NCBI RefSeq assembly: GCF_027924185.1
Contig: NZ_BRVO01000003.1
Location: 207,968 to 271,967 of the forward strand
Reading direction: 5' to 3'
DNA from: Neptunitalea lumnitzerae
GTDB lineage: Bacteria; Bacteroidota; Bacteroidia; Flavobacteriales; Flavobacteriaceae
DNA length: 64,000 nucleotides
The stretch's first letter is position 1; every line of letters begins with the position of its first letter. Under the pieces are notes generated by a model. It had not been told where the DNA came from. It worked only from the letters and a program-made list of their open reading frames with translations, and made no database searches. Both the position numbers and the translations under genes were made by a program. Positions 33,675 through 43,800 of this stretch are shown here, in pieces.

Positions 33675-35270
33675 TTATTTTTTATTCACTATATAATTAT
33701 GGTCAGGAACTATGGTAAATTCCTTTTTTTCAGAAATATATGTTCTCCCCAACCAATCTACAGCTTTAACTTCCAAAGTATGTTTCCCTAAGGGTAATTT
33801 AGAAGGCATACGCGAAGCCCAAATATGACTTGAAGGTAATGGTGTAGAAGGTCTAATACCCCATGGTAGTTTTTCTGCATGATCCCATTCATACTCAATA
33901 TCTAATAAAAACTTATCCGATCTAAACTCTTTATCCATTACTTTCCAAGCTCCATCATCTACCCTATAGAAAACACTATCTCTAGGAGATCCCTGAAAAA
34001 AGTTTACCACAATTTCTCCTCTATACTTTTTAGTTTGTGGTACAATTTTAGGTATGTGCACACTAAACTTATGAGATATAGGGCTACCCGAAGCCTTGTA
34101 CTCATAGGTATATGTATTATTGGTAATGGCTAAATAAGCGTATCCTTTTGGGGTACCGTCTCTCATTAGTGAAGCTGGTGTACCGTAAACATCTTCTGGC
34201 CCGTTATATACAGAACCTGAAGTAGCCCCCGGATTGTATTGATGATGAATCCCTTTATTAACCCAGCCTTCTTCTGGTGTAAAGAAATGATGATTTTGTG
34301 AATGTGTATGGCCTGAAACAGATAGCGTATAGTTATAGCCCTTTAGCAGGTTAAATAATTTTTGTACATCGCCCTCTCTAAACTGATCTGGGCCTGGTTC
34401 AAACTCATAAATAGGAATATGAAACCCTATTACAATTAGTTTATCTTTTGGTACAAAGGCTAAATCATTTTTTACAAAGGTTAAAATGTCTTCTCTAAAA
34501 CCTCCCACATAACTTCTTTTGCCATTCGGGTCTGGAAATATTACATCATCTAACATAATGAAGTGCGCATTAGCATAATTAAAAGCATAATTAGCCGGAC
34601 CGAAATACTTTTCGTAAGTCTCATCAGTCAACTCATCAATCGCCCCATCATTCACGTCATGATTACCTAATACATTATACCAAGGTATTCCTACTTTACT
34701 TAAACTATGTATGTATACATCGTATTGGTTTTTAGCTCCTAGATCTCCTAAACTAATTCCAAATGCTACATTCTCTACGCCTGCTACCTCATCTACTATG
34801 GCTTTTTCAAAGTACATAGCATTGGCCATATCATCTGCTTGAGGGTCTCCAAACAGTAAAACATTAAAATTGGAGTTTTCATCCTGTTTGTTCAATGGAA
34901 AATTCACATACTTTGGTAATTTACCTGTAGGTGCTACACCTCCATATTTATTTTCAGGAGAACCCTTTGGTTTATGTATATAATAAAATAACGGTTGATT
35001 TTCTTCATTTAAAGGAACCGCATATCCACTTGGTTTAATTACCGATACTATCATATCTTGTAATAATGGTAACTCATAATACCCCTTGTCATTAGTAGTA
35101 GTTACATCAATACCATTGGTTACACTAACATTAGCTATTCCGCTTTCTCTTCGCTCTTTTTTAGCATTGCCATTGGTATCTTCAAAAATGTATCCCTTTA
35201 CAACATCTTGTGCTGCGGATGGTAGTATGTAGCCTATAAAAGCTAACAATCCTATAGTTAGTTTTTTCAT
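33675..35270 (-). CDS. Secreted calcineurin-like metallophosphoesterase with MetallophosN/C domains
   Basis: This exported 531-residue phosphoesterase starts at 35270 (MKKLTIG, signal peptide 1-20). An N-terminal MetallophosN-type beta domain (GYIFEDTNGNAKKERRESG, about 25-100) precedes the catalytic calcineurin-like domain. Metal ligands lie in LFGDPQAD, ISLGDLGA, LGNHDVND, GFHIPIYE and SGHTHSQNH. A C-terminal MetallophosC-type domain ends near HTLEVKAVDWLGR. It is the last gene of the SusCD locus, 4 bp after the other phosphoesterase, and is presumably periplasmic or surface-exposed. It should hydrolyse a phosphomonoester or diester; the substrate is unknown. Confidence 0.92.
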   Translation of the reverse strand: MKKLTIGLLAFIGYILPSAAQDVVKGYIFEDTNGNAKKERRESGIANVSVTNGIDVTTTNDKGYYELPLLQDMIVSVIKPSGYAVPLNEENQPLFYYIHKPKGSPENKYGGVAPTGKLPKYVNFPLNKQDENSNFNVLLFGDPQADDMANAMYFEKAIVDEVAGVENVAFGISLGDLGAKNQYDVYIHSLSKVGIPWYNVLGNHDVNDGAIDELTDETYEKYFGPANYAFNYANAHFIMLDDVIFPDPNGKRSYVGGFREDILTFVKNDLAFVPKDKLIVIGFHIPIYEFEPGPDQFREGDVQKLFNLLKGYNYTLSVSGHTHSQNHHFFTPEEGWVNKGIHHQYNPGATSGSVYNGPEDVYGTPASLMRDGTPKGYAYLAITNNTYTYEYKASGSPISHKFSVHIPKIVPQTKKYRGEIVVNFFQGSPRDSVFYRVDDGAWKVMDKEFRSDKFLLDIEYEWDHAEKLPWGIRPSTPLPSSHIWASRMPSKLPLGKHTLEVKAVDWLGRTYISEKKEFTIVPDHNYIVNKK

Positions 35271-35274
35271 CTGA

Positions 35275-36621
35275 TTATTTTCTGGTATATCGCCCATCAG
35301 GAAAAGTATTTTCTTCTACCTTCTCTGATGATATAATTTCTTTAATTGAATTGAACTGATTTGATTCTTTGTGAAGCTCAAAAGCATCATATAACTTATT
35401 GGTTACCGTGTAAGCATTAAACTTTAAGGTATCTCCGTCAATATCTATAACCTGATATAATTGTGTATTTACCGCAGCCCTATCCATCCATCTCTTTTCT
35501 GTATTAATACCATACATTTTAGGGCCGGCAACAGATACTACATAGACAGGTCCGGTATGCCCTTTGGGTACCTCAATATTCTTTTGCTGATGAAAAGACC
35601 TACCATAAATATGATCGTGCCCCATTAAAACCAGGTCTACCTTATATTTTTCTAAAATAGGTAGCCAACTTGCACGCATTTGGGGATAATCTCCATAACG
35701 TCCATCCCTTGAGCTAAACATCGCATGATGAAAAGTAACTACTGTCCATTTCTGTGTGTTGGTTTGTAACGCATTTTCTAACCATGCAGCCTGCTCCTTC
35801 ATATTTTCTTCTGAACGTAATGCAACAAAACTATTCAGCACAATTAGTCGCATTCCTGGGTAATCTATGTAATACACACTTTCTTCCAATCCTTTAGGGC
35901 CATTGGTAGGCAATTCAAACTGAGGTTGCCAAAAGAGTGATAGTTTATCTTCTTTATTTGTTTTAGAAACCGGATCATACTCATGATTTCCGGTAACGGG
36001 CACAAGTGTTTGGTTTTCGGCTATATGCCCTAAAGCTCCAAACCAATCATCCCATTGCTCATTATTGTGTCCTCTGTTTACACAATCACCAGCAAACAGC
36101 ATAAACTTAGCATATGGTGCTTTTTTAAATGCAGCCCAAAATGAACGAGTACCCCATGATTTAATATCATTTTGTATATCTCCTAAATAAATAAATGAAA
36201 AAGGTTCTGGTTTACTACTTGCTGTTTGAAAATGATTCCATGCACTCCAAGCCGCATTATTAGCTCCTACCCTATATCTATACATAGTATTGGGCAATAG
36301 ATTTGAAAGATGAGCTGTATAGTAATAATACGTTATTCCCTCTAGTGTGGTTACCTTTTGTACCAATGCCGTGAATACTTTTTCTCCAGCAGTGTCATAA
36401 GGCACGTCTGTAGCCAAAGCCACCTCAGCAATAGCGTTACTTACCTCTTTTGTAGTACGCCAAGTAACACTTTGGGTAGTACTAGGGTTATCATGCCAAG
36501 TAAGTACCACATGCTCTGGCACATCTGATTGACCATACCCTTTCTGAATACTTAATGTAACTAATAATAGCATTAAAAAGGCATAGCAACAATTTGTCAC
36601 AGATTTTTTAATTAAAATCAT
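35275..36621 (-). CDS. Secreted purple-acid-phosphatase-like metallophosphoesterase
   Basis: This 448-residue exported protein has a signal peptide (about 1-30) and an N-terminal fibronectin-III-like purple acid phosphatase domain (VVLTWHDNPSTTQSVTWRT; SNLLPNTMYRYRVG). The C-terminal metallophosphoesterase domain has metal-binding blocks YLGDIQND, FAGDCVNRG, VTGNHEYD, TFHHAMF and GHDHIYGR. This is the bimetal set of the family, with possible Fe/Zn or Fe/Mn use. It follows susD after 76 bp with an intervening GC-rich hairpin. With the next gene it gives the locus two different phosphoesterases. Confidence 0.92.
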   Translation of the reverse strand: MILIKKSVTNCCYAFLMLLLVTLSIQKGYGQSDVPEHVVLTWHDNPSTTQSVTWRTTKEVSNAIAEVALATDVPYDTAGEKVFTALVQKVTTLEGITYYYYTAHLSNLLPNTMYRYRVGANNAAWSAWNHFQTASSKPEPFSFIYLGDIQNDIKSWGTRSFWAAFKKAPYAKFMLFAGDCVNRGHNNEQWDDWFGALGHIAENQTLVPVTGNHEYDPVSKTNKEDKLSLFWQPQFELPTNGPKGLEESVYYIDYPGMRLIVLNSFVALRSEENMKEQAAWLENALQTNTQKWTVVTFHHAMFSSRDGRYGDYPQMRASWLPILEKYKVDLVLMGHDHIYGRSFHQQKNIEVPKGHTGPVYVVSVAGPKMYGINTEKRWMDRAAVNTQLYQVIDIDGDTLKFNAYTVTNKLYDAFELHKESNQFNSIKEIISSEKVEENTFPDGRYTRK

Positions 36622-36657
36622 GATATATAATTTCTCCGTATTAAAATTGATAGAAAC

Positions 36658-36682
36658 AAAGGGGCTTGGGGGCTGCCCCTTT
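36658..36682 (-). terminator. GC-rich hairpin between susD and the phosphoesterases
   Basis: AAAGGGGC pairs with GCCCCTTT (36658-36665 with 36675-36682, 9-nt loop), followed on the minus strand by GTTTC. It is most likely an attenuator or partial terminator, or an RNA-stabilising stem for the susCD part of the transcript. Confidence 0.65.
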
Positions 36683-36697
36683 TGTTTAAATTAGGTA

Positions 36698-38269
36698 TTA
36701 ATCATTATCAGCAGTGTCCCACCATAAACGGGTTTTAAGGGTATCACCTCCCATATTTTCTACCGCTGCTTCATAATTATCGCTATTAAGCGATTTTACA
36801 CTATTAGGATATAAAAAACGAACTGGTACTTCACCATCGTTACGAGCAGCAGGCCCAGGTATCACTTCTGGCATACTGGTTCTTCTCCAATCAGACCAAG
36901 CTTCTAAACCTGTTTGAAACAAAGCAATCCACTTTTGCTCATAAATTTTAGCTAAATCATCTTGTGCATTACCTGTAAAAGCAACACCCGTTTGGTTTAG
37001 ATAGATATTCATATCCATACTATCTAAAGCATTATAGATACCTGTCCATCCACCTACTTGTACACGGTCTTTATAATATTCTACTGATGCTATAATACCA
37101 TTTTGATAATATGTTTCAGCCGAACCTACACTAATATATCCAACGGCTCTTGCTTCAGCTAAAAGAAAGGCTACTTCAGAATAGGTCATAAAAATAGATT
37201 GAGCAGCATCATAAGAAGATTCAGACGTACACTCACTACACGCATATAATACCCCTAGTTTAGAAATATAATTAGACCCTGACATACTTGGGTCTCCTGT
37301 AGGGCTATAAGACTCTGAAGCCTCATCTCCTAAACCATTAGGTACTCCCACATAATCATTTATATCACTAGAGAAAATTCCCTGACCAGAATCTGTAGTT
37401 GGTTGAAAAAATGCTGCTATTCTCCAATCATTTAATGCTTTTAAACGTGTTTCCATAGTAACACTTAAACGCCAAACATTAAAAGAACCTTCACGAGTAT
37501 CATACCCTAAAGATGGGTTTTGTACCTCATGTTGTAATGCTGCATTATCATCGTTACTGTCAAAAATAGGATAAGTACTTGGGTTATTTACAATCTGTTG
37601 GATACCAGCCACAGCTGTTGCATTGTCTACATCTGCTAAACGCATTAATAAACGTAACCTTAAAGAGTTTGCAAATTTTTGCCATTTTAAAATATCACCC
37701 CCATATAAAATATCTCCTTCAATATTAGAAGGTGCAGCAGCCAATACGGTATTCGCTTCTTCTAAATCGGCCAAAATACCCTGATAAATTACTTGTTGCG
37801 ATGAAAATTCAGGAAAAAAATCACCCGATTCTCTTCCCATAATAGCCTCTGTGTAAGGTAAATCTCCATAGGCATCTGTCATTACACTATACGTCCAGCT
37901 TTTTAAAATTAAAGCAATTCCATAGTATCCACTAAATCCTTGCGAATCTTTAGATGCATCAATCATGTTGTAAATATCTCTTAATGCATTATATCCTCTA
38001 GAATATGGCTGATCGTTAGGGTCCCAGTTATAAATATCATCATTGGTAGATTGTACCTTCGCAGCATGCTGCGTTACCACCAAACCTTCTTCAGCACCCA
38101 AAGCTGCAGTAGTGGTAGCAGAAGATCTAATAACTCCTGTTAACAATAAGTTTGGTGCTGCTTCTGTTGGGTTTTGTTTATTGGTATTTATATCCTCAAA
38201 ATCGTTCGTACATCCTACCATTACAATGGCAGTAGCTAAGAAAAATAACTTTGAAATTGTATGTTTCAT
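36698..38269 (-). CDS. susD: SusD/RagB-like outer-membrane lipoprotein (SusD-like_2)
   Basis: This surface lipoprotein acts as the substrate-binding lid of a SusCD importer. The 523-residue protein has lipobox VMVGC with Cys20. An N-terminal segment NTNKQNPTEAAPNLLLTGVI is typical of the SusD-like_2 group, and TPR-like helices include LKSWTYSVMTDAYGDLPY and FLLAEARAVGYIS. A C-terminal EKWIALFQTGLEAWSDWRRT stretch is family-typical. The gap to susC is 13 bp. The ligand cannot be predicted from sequence, but the downstream genes argue for a phosphorylated compound. Confidence 0.94.
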   Translation of the reverse strand: MKHTISKLFFLATAIVMVGCTNDFEDINTNKQNPTEAAPNLLLTGVIRSSATTTAALGAEEGLVVTQHAAKVQSTNDDIYNWDPNDQPYSRGYNALRDIYNMIDASKDSQGFSGYYGIALILKSWTYSVMTDAYGDLPYTEAIMGRESGDFFPEFSSQQVIYQGILADLEEANTVLAAAPSNIEGDILYGGDILKWQKFANSLRLRLLMRLADVDNATAVAGIQQIVNNPSTYPIFDSNDDNAALQHEVQNPSLGYDTREGSFNVWRLSVTMETRLKALNDWRIAAFFQPTTDSGQGIFSSDINDYVGVPNGLGDEASESYSPTGDPSMSGSNYISKLGVLYACSECTSESSYDAAQSIFMTYSEVAFLLAEARAVGYISVGSAETYYQNGIIASVEYYKDRVQVGGWTGIYNALDSMDMNIYLNQTGVAFTGNAQDDLAKIYEQKWIALFQTGLEAWSDWRRTSMPEVIPGPAARNDGEVPVRFLYPNSVKSLNSDNYEAAVENMGGDTLKTRLWWDTADND

Positions 38270-38282
38270 GTTTCAGTAATTT

Positions 38283-41200
38283 TTAGAAGTTAATATCTAA
38301 ATTGAAGGTAAAAGAACGGGTACTTGGTATAGACATATACTCATATCCCGGAGTTAACCTACCACCATCAACCGTTAGTGTTTCAGGGTCAAAATGTGGG
38401 TTTTCTGTCCATAAGGCTAAATTTCTACCTGTAACAGATAAGCGAATACTTTCTGTGTATAAACTTTTACAAATTTTAGCTGGCAAAGAATACCCTACAC
38501 TAACTTCTCTTAATTTTAAATACGTAGCATCATACTTAGAAGCTTCTACGTTATCACTTTTATAATAATCATGGAAATAACTTCTAGCACTTACCAAAGT
38601 AGTATTAGGCTCATAAACCCCTTCTGATACTTGTACAACACCTTCACCTACAATACCAGTTTCTCTACCTACTAAAGTTTCTTGTAACTGCCCAGCAAGG
38701 CTACCTACTACTTTTGTTCTAGAAACAATGGTACCTCCTTGGCGCCAATCAAATAAAAATCCTATGTCAAAGTTTTTAAATCTAAACTCATTGTTTAAAC
38801 CTAACATAAAATCTGGTGCATAATCTCCTTGGTACTCAATATCATCGGTACGCATTGGTGCTCCACTAGCATCATAAATAATTTGACCATAGTAAGGGCT
38901 ATTTTCATCTTCAACACGCTGAAAACCTCTACCATACATGGCACTTATAGAACCACCTTCACGTGCTTGTATATAAGCTTTGTTTTCATAAATAGTAAAG
39001 TCAATTCCGTCTAAGTCTCTTACTTCACTTTCATTGGTACTAAAGTTAGCAGTTACATTCCAGTTAAAGTTTTTGTTTCTTACTGGCGTACCTCCTAACA
39101 TAAGCTCAACCCCTCTATTTTCTACTTCTCCTAAATTGATAAATCTGTTTGAATATCCACTAGCAATATCAGCAGGTACACTTAAAATTTGATTGGTAGT
39201 AATACTTTTATAAGCAGTTGCATCTAAACGTAATCTGTTATCAAAAAAGCGAAGATCTGCACCAAACTCATAAGAAGTGGTATTTTCGGGTTTTAAATTA
39301 CCATTGGTAATAGTAGAAGATTCAGATAATATAGGACTTCCGTCATATGTACCTCCATTAGAAAAACTTGCTTGACCGTTGTTATAAGGGTCTGTATCAT
39401 TACCCACAGCAGCAACGGCAGCTCTTAACTTAACAAAAGTGAATGCTTTTGGTAAGTTTACAAACTCGTTTACTAATACACTTAAGTTAGCAGAAGGATA
39501 AAAATAAGAGTTGTTATTTTCTGGTAAGGTACTAGACCAATCGTTTCTTGCAGATACTTCTAAGAAAATCTTTTCGTCATAAGAAAATCTACCAAAACCA
39601 TACACACTGTTTACTCTTTTCTCATAATCAGACTCGGTAATTCTAACATTGGTACGAGCATTACTAAAAGAAAATACATCAGGATTAATAAGCTCATCTG
39701 CCATATCTCTTTGGTAAGTTCTTCTAGCATCTAAACGGTTAGCTCCTGCCGAGATATTTACTTTCCATTTATCATTAAATGTATTGTCATACGTTACTAA
39801 TAAATCTGAGTTAATCTCTTCTGCAAAAATATTGTCTTCACGGTAGTAACCTCTTGGGAAACGTTGTGTACTAAAAGCACGTCTTTTAGTTCTAAAATCG
39901 CGGTAAAAATCTCTACCCGTTCTAAGCATTATATTAAAATGTTCACCAAGCTCATAATTTAAACTAACGTTGCCATATATACGGTCTCTGTCTTGGCTAT
40001 TTGTATTTTCATAAACGTTAAAGAAAGGGTTATCATGGTAATTATAGTTGTAATTAAACTGTTGTACACCATCTAAACCTTCTTGCCAGTAATTTCTAAG
40101 ACTATTGGTATTTACCTGACGGCCGTACCATACCCATAAATACATTACGTTTTCTGTACCATAACTTACCGATGGGCGGTTATCACTATCTTGTTTTAAA
40201 TAGTTTACGTGCGCATTTAACGTTAACCCATCGTACAAGTTTAATTTAGACGAAATATTAAAATTGTTTCTTTTTAAGTCGGTATTTGGCACTACCCCTT
40301 CTTGGTTCATGTTTTGATAAGCAATTCGATAACTTCCAAAATCGCCACTTTTAGCTACAGACAAGCTATAATTGGTAACAATTCCGGTATCAAAAAAGTC
40401 ATTTACATTATCAGGGTTAGAAGCCCATGCAGTTGGTATAATAGGAGAATTACTAACATCTACATCTCCACCACGAGTACCATCTTCTCTAGGCGAATCA
40501 AATTGGGCTATCATTAAACCATTATCTAAACGTGGACCCCAGCTTTCATCTAATCCGTCATTGATACCACTACCGGCACCATCAACAAACTGAAATTCTA
40601 GGTTGTTACCTTGACCATATTCATTTTGCCAATCTGGCATAGTTAAAAGTGTTTGAAAAGTAATACCTGTGTTTAAATTTACAGTTACTTTTCCTTTAGA
40701 ACTTGCACCACTTTTGGTAGTAATAACAATGGCACCGTTAGCAGCTCTAGAACCATATAGTGCAGCAGCTGCAGGTCCTTTTAAAATGTTTACAGACTCA
40801 ATATTTTCAGGATTTATTTCTCCTGCTCCATTACCATAATCAACATCCCTTGTACTATCTCCTCCAGGAGAATAAAAGTTGTTTCCTACCGGAGTACCGT
40901 CAATAATAAACAACGGAGAGTTTTTTCCAATATCTAACGAGTTTACCCCACGAATGGTAATAAGAGATGACCCACCAATACCCGATGGGCTGTTAGTTAT
41001 ATTTACCCCGGCTACTTTACCTGCCATACTGTTTACAAAATTTGGCTCTTTAGAGGCCGCTAATTTGTCGGCATCTAATTCTTGAGATGCGTATCCTAAG
41101 GCTTTCTTTTCTCTTTTAATACCTAGGGCAGTAACCACAACCTCATCTAAACTAGAGGCTTCTTCTTTCATAATTACTGCTACCTCTGTACCCGCAGTTA

Positions 41201-41798
41201 CAGCTACTTCTTGTTTCACAAAACCTAAATAAGAAACTTCTAAAACAGGGTTTTCTCCAATTAATTCTAAGGTAAAGGCTCCGTCAAAATCTGTAGTTGT
41301 ACCATTTGTAGTACCTTGTTCTAAAACATAGGCTCCTGGTAAAGGCATACCTATTTCATCTACAACTTTTCCTTGTACAGTTTGTTTTTGAACAGGAACT
41401 ACTTTAGTATTATTAGCCCCCTCATCGTTATTAACTTCTTTAGTTAAATAAATACGGTTGCTTAAAATTTTAAATTCAGTATTCGTGTATTTAAATATGT
41501 CTGCCAATACACTAGAAATGGTTTCTTCGTTAGCATTTACAGAAATTACTCTGTTAAGGTCTACGTCTGTTACTTTATAAATAAAACGGAAATCTGTACT
41601 GTTTTCTATTTCATCTAAGAATCTGCTAACTTTTACTTTTTCTAAATTAACAGAAACTTTTGTGCGCTGCCCATAAACTTCTTTTGCTTGAAGTGAGAAT
41701 AAGGTTAGAAACACAAAAAAGATACTTAGCTTCATTTTAAGGTCAAAATTCGGTAATAATAATGTGGACCGTCTTTTAGTATTAAGCGGTTTTTTCAT
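38283..41798 (-). CDS. susC: SusC/RagA-type TonB-dependent outer-membrane transporter with STN domain
   Basis: This is an outer-membrane active importer powered by TonB. The 1171-residue protein has a signal peptide in a long N-terminus (hydrophobic core about 24-38). An STN signalling domain (about 46-118) is followed by a carboxypeptidase-regulatory-like domain (about 137-212). The SusC signature DEVVVTALG lies at about 218-226, then the plug with IRGVNSLDIGKNSPLFIIDG and AALYGSRAANGAIVITTK, and a 22-strand barrel ending in Phe. The STN domain marks a transporter that signals to a FecR anti-sigma factor, which is encoded 162 bp upstream. It therefore both imports a ligand and reports it. 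Confidence 0.96.
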   Translation of the reverse strand: MKKPLNTKRRSTLLLPNFDLKMKLSIFFVFLTLFSLQAKEVYGQRTKVSVNLEKVKVSRFLDEIENSTDFRFIYKVTDVDLNRVISVNANEETISSVLADIFKYTNTEFKILSNRIYLTKEVNNDEGANNTKVVPVQKQTVQGKVVDEIGMPLPGAYVLEQGTTNGTTTDFDGAFTLELIGENPVLEVSYLGFVKQEVAVTAGTEVAVIMKEEASSLDEVVVTALGIKREKKALGYASQELDADKLAASKEPNFVNSMAGKVAGVNITNSPSGIGGSSLITIRGVNSLDIGKNSPLFIIDGTPVGNNFYSPGGDSTRDVDYGNGAGEINPENIESVNILKGPAAAALYGSRAANGAIVITTKSGASSKGKVTVNLNTGITFQTLLTMPDWQNEYGQGNNLEFQFVDGAGSGINDGLDESWGPRLDNGLMIAQFDSPREDGTRGGDVDVSNSPIIPTAWASNPDNVNDFFDTGIVTNYSLSVAKSGDFGSYRIAYQNMNQEGVVPNTDLKRNNFNISSKLNLYDGLTLNAHVNYLKQDSDNRPSVSYGTENVMYLWVWYGRQVNTNSLRNYWQEGLDGVQQFNYNYNYHDNPFFNVYENTNSQDRDRIYGNVSLNYELGEHFNIMLRTGRDFYRDFRTKRRAFSTQRFPRGYYREDNIFAEEINSDLLVTYDNTFNDKWKVNISAGANRLDARRTYQRDMADELINPDVFSFSNARTNVRITESDYEKRVNSVYGFGRFSYDEKIFLEVSARNDWSSTLPENNNSYFYPSANLSVLVNEFVNLPKAFTFVKLRAAVAAVGNDTDPYNNGQASFSNGGTYDGSPILSESSTITNGNLKPENTTSYEFGADLRFFDNRLRLDATAYKSITTNQILSVPADIASGYSNRFINLGEVENRGVELMLGGTPVRNKNFNWNVTANFSTNESEVRDLDGIDFTIYENKAYIQAREGGSISAMYGRGFQRVEDENSPYYGQIIYDASGAPMRTDDIEYQGDYAPDFMLGLNNEFRFKNFDIGFLFDWRQGGTIVSRTKVVGSLAGQLQETLVGRETGIVGEGVVQVSEGVYEPNTTLVSARSYFHDYYKSDNVEASKYDATYLKLREVSVGYSLPAKICKSLYTESIRLSVTGRNLALWTENPHFDPETLTVDGGRLTPGYEYMSIPSTRSFTFNLDINF

Positions 41799-41960
41799 AC
41801 TTTTACGATGTTATTGAGATTAACTTTTTGTTGATCACCACATTTGAATCGGGGGATGTTGGCGCATTTTCCGATTTTTTTTGTCTTGTTATTGAGTTGT
41901 GGTGTGTGTTTTTGGTTGTTGCTGAATTAAGTTTTACATAGGCTACAATTTTAGGAAGCG

Positions 41961-43094
41961 TTAATTAATAGTTATTAGGTTATCTTTCATGGTATATTGT
42001 ATATCATACATGGTTTTCAATTCACTCAATATCTCCTCTAGAGAAGCGTTTTTACCAAAGCTTGCATTAAATTTCACCTTAGAAATACCCTCATTAGTAT
42101 TTGTAATTTGAACATCATACTTACGTTCTAATTTTTTAAGAATATTGCTGAAGCTCATATTTCTAAAAACCATTTCTCCATGCATCCAAGAGGTATATAC
42201 AGAAGTTAACACTTCTGACTGCTCAAAACTTTGATCTGCTTTTGTAAAACTAGCTTTAAACCCTGGATGTAAAATTTCACTTTGGTCTTTATCAAAACTT
42301 TGGGCATCTGTATACAACCCTACCAAACCTTCTACCAGCACAACTTCACTAATTTCATCTTCAGGGTATGCACTTACATTAAAACTTGTACCTAGCACTC
42401 TTACATTTAAATTATTAGCATTTACAATAAAAGGATGTAAAGAATCTTTTGTTACCTCTAAGTAAGCCTCTCCTTTTACAGTTACCTCTCTGTTTTTTAG
42501 TCCGGAAAATTGAACAGGATAACGTAAAGAAGATCCCGCATTTAAATGCACCTTAGTACCGTCTGATAACTGAAGATTAAATATTTTACCGTAAGGTATT
42601 CTTAATGTGTTATAAGCTACTGCTTCTGATTTTACAGAACCATAAGTGTCTGTATAGGTAATAGAGTTTCCGGTTTGTGTTCCTAAAACTACTCCTTGAC
42701 TACTTACAATACTATTAGTACCGTTTTCTTCTATTATTTGAATACTACCATCTTCCAGTTCAAGTGTAATAGCATTTGCAGGTATTTCATTTCCTAAAGT
42801 ACTTCTCCAATACAAGCTACCCGATGCAATTAATAATAACACCGCCGCAGCTGCATACCATATTTTTTTAACTGAAACCTTTTTAGTTGCTATTACAGGT
42901 GTTTCATTAATTGTACTTTGTATACGGGCAAATAATCTAATTCTAGCCTCTTCCCTTTCAGTTAAATCCCATGCATATTCTAATCCACTTATTTGAATAC
43001 TCTCACAATATTTAAAAAGCACTTTTTGTTCTTCCTCAGAACATTCTCCCTTCTCAAATTTGTCTAGTAATTCTATAAATTCTTTTTTCGTCAT
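41961..43094 (-). CDS. FecR family anti-sigma factor
   Basis: This 377-residue inner-membrane anti-sigma regulator has a cytoplasmic N-terminal domain (1-77) that should bind the FecI-type sigma factor, and one transmembrane helix (about 78-95). A periplasmic FecR domain (about 120-270, RIPYGKIFNLQLSDGTKVHLNAGS) is followed by a C-terminal DUF4974 domain (about 310-377, MVFRNMSFSNILKKLERKY). It relays occupancy of the SusC transporter STN domain to the sigma factor. The 162-bp gap to susC holds no gene; a promoter there could be the target of the sigma factor. Confidence 0.95.
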   Translation of the reverse strand: MTKKEFIELLDKFEKGECSEEEQKVLFKYCESIQISGLEYAWDLTEREEARIRLFARIQSTINETPVIATKKVSVKKIWYAAAAVLLLIASGSLYWRSTLGNEIPANAITLELEDGSIQIIEENGTNSIVSSQGVVLGTQTGNSITYTDTYGSVKSEAVAYNTLRIPYGKIFNLQLSDGTKVHLNAGSSLRYPVQFSGLKNREVTVKGEAYLEVTKDSLHPFIVNANNLNVRVLGTSFNVSAYPEDEISEVVLVEGLVGLYTDAQSFDKDQSEILHPGFKASFTKADQSFEQSEVLTSVYTSWMHGEMVFRNMSFSNILKKLERKYDVQITNTNEGISKVKFNASFGKNASLEEILSELKTMYDIQYTMKDNLITIN

Positions 43095-43199
43095 TATCTG
43101 GCCTTTTACTACTAAGACACATTCAAAAGAACTATTTCACACACAAATTTTACACTTAATGTTTTGATAACAATTAGGAGAGCTACAGGTAACTTAAAG

Positions 43200-43781
43200 C
43201 TACAAAAAGCAATAAAACAACAGGATAGAAAAAGTAGTACCCAGCTCGTTACGTAAATGTTTTAACGCTAAACTTATTTGATTTTCTACCGTACGCTGAG
43301 AAATATTGAAGTAAACAGCAATTTCTGAACTTGAATAATGTTGAAACTTATTCATATAGAAAATATCTCTACACCTTTGTGGCAATTTTTTAGCCGATGT
43401 ATTAATAGCTTCAATCAATTCTTTATAATCGTGGTCTAGCTCAACCTCTGAAGAATGTTTGAGTTTTTCAATTATCTTTTCATCTAACTCGGTTAGTTTG
43501 GTAGCTCTTAATTTTAGAAGACTTCTGTTTCTAACAGCAGTAAACAAATAGCTTTTTAGGTTTGTAATTTCTAGGTTTTCTCTTTTTAACCAAATATTGG
43601 TGAAAACCTCATGTAGTACATCTTCTACTAACCAATTGTCTTTAAGAATATTTAAAGCATAGGCATATAATCCTTCCCAATACCTATAATAAACTTGATT
43701 AAATGCCAGTTGATTTCCTTGTTTTGTTAACTGGATTATGGAGGTGTCATCAAGTTCGTTAAGCGCCCTTTGGTGAGCCAT
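43200..43781 (-). CDS. FecI-type ECF sigma factor (Bacteroidota)
   Basis: This 193-residue ECF sigma factor is of the Bacteroidota SusC/FecR-linked class. Region 2 spans about 25-90 (NQVYYRYWEGLYAYALNI; VEDVLHEVFTNIWLKR) and region 4 about 125-180 (LPQRCRDIFYMNKFQHYSSSEIA; ISQRTVENQISLALKHL). It should activate the downstream susCD-phosphoesterase genes when released by FecR. It starts at 43781, with a good vegetative promoter upstream. The fecR gene follows after 105 bp. Confidence 0.95.
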   Translation of the reverse strand: MAHQRALNELDDTSIIQLTKQGNQLAFNQVYYRYWEGLYAYALNILKDNWLVEDVLHEVFTNIWLKRENLEITNLKSYLFTAVRNRSLLKLRATKLTELDEKIIEKLKHSSEVELDHDYKELIEAINTSAKKLPQRCRDIFYMNKFQHYSSSEIAVYFNISQRTVENQISLALKHLRNELGTTFSILLFYCFL

Positions 43782-43800
43782 ATACCTACTAGATTTTGTG

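Noticed and set aside
41799..41960. Imperfect AATCGG...CCGATT hairpin between fecR and susC
   Set aside because: The only T run is on the plus strand, which is not transcribed here. It cannot be a normal terminator for fecR, and the loop is long.
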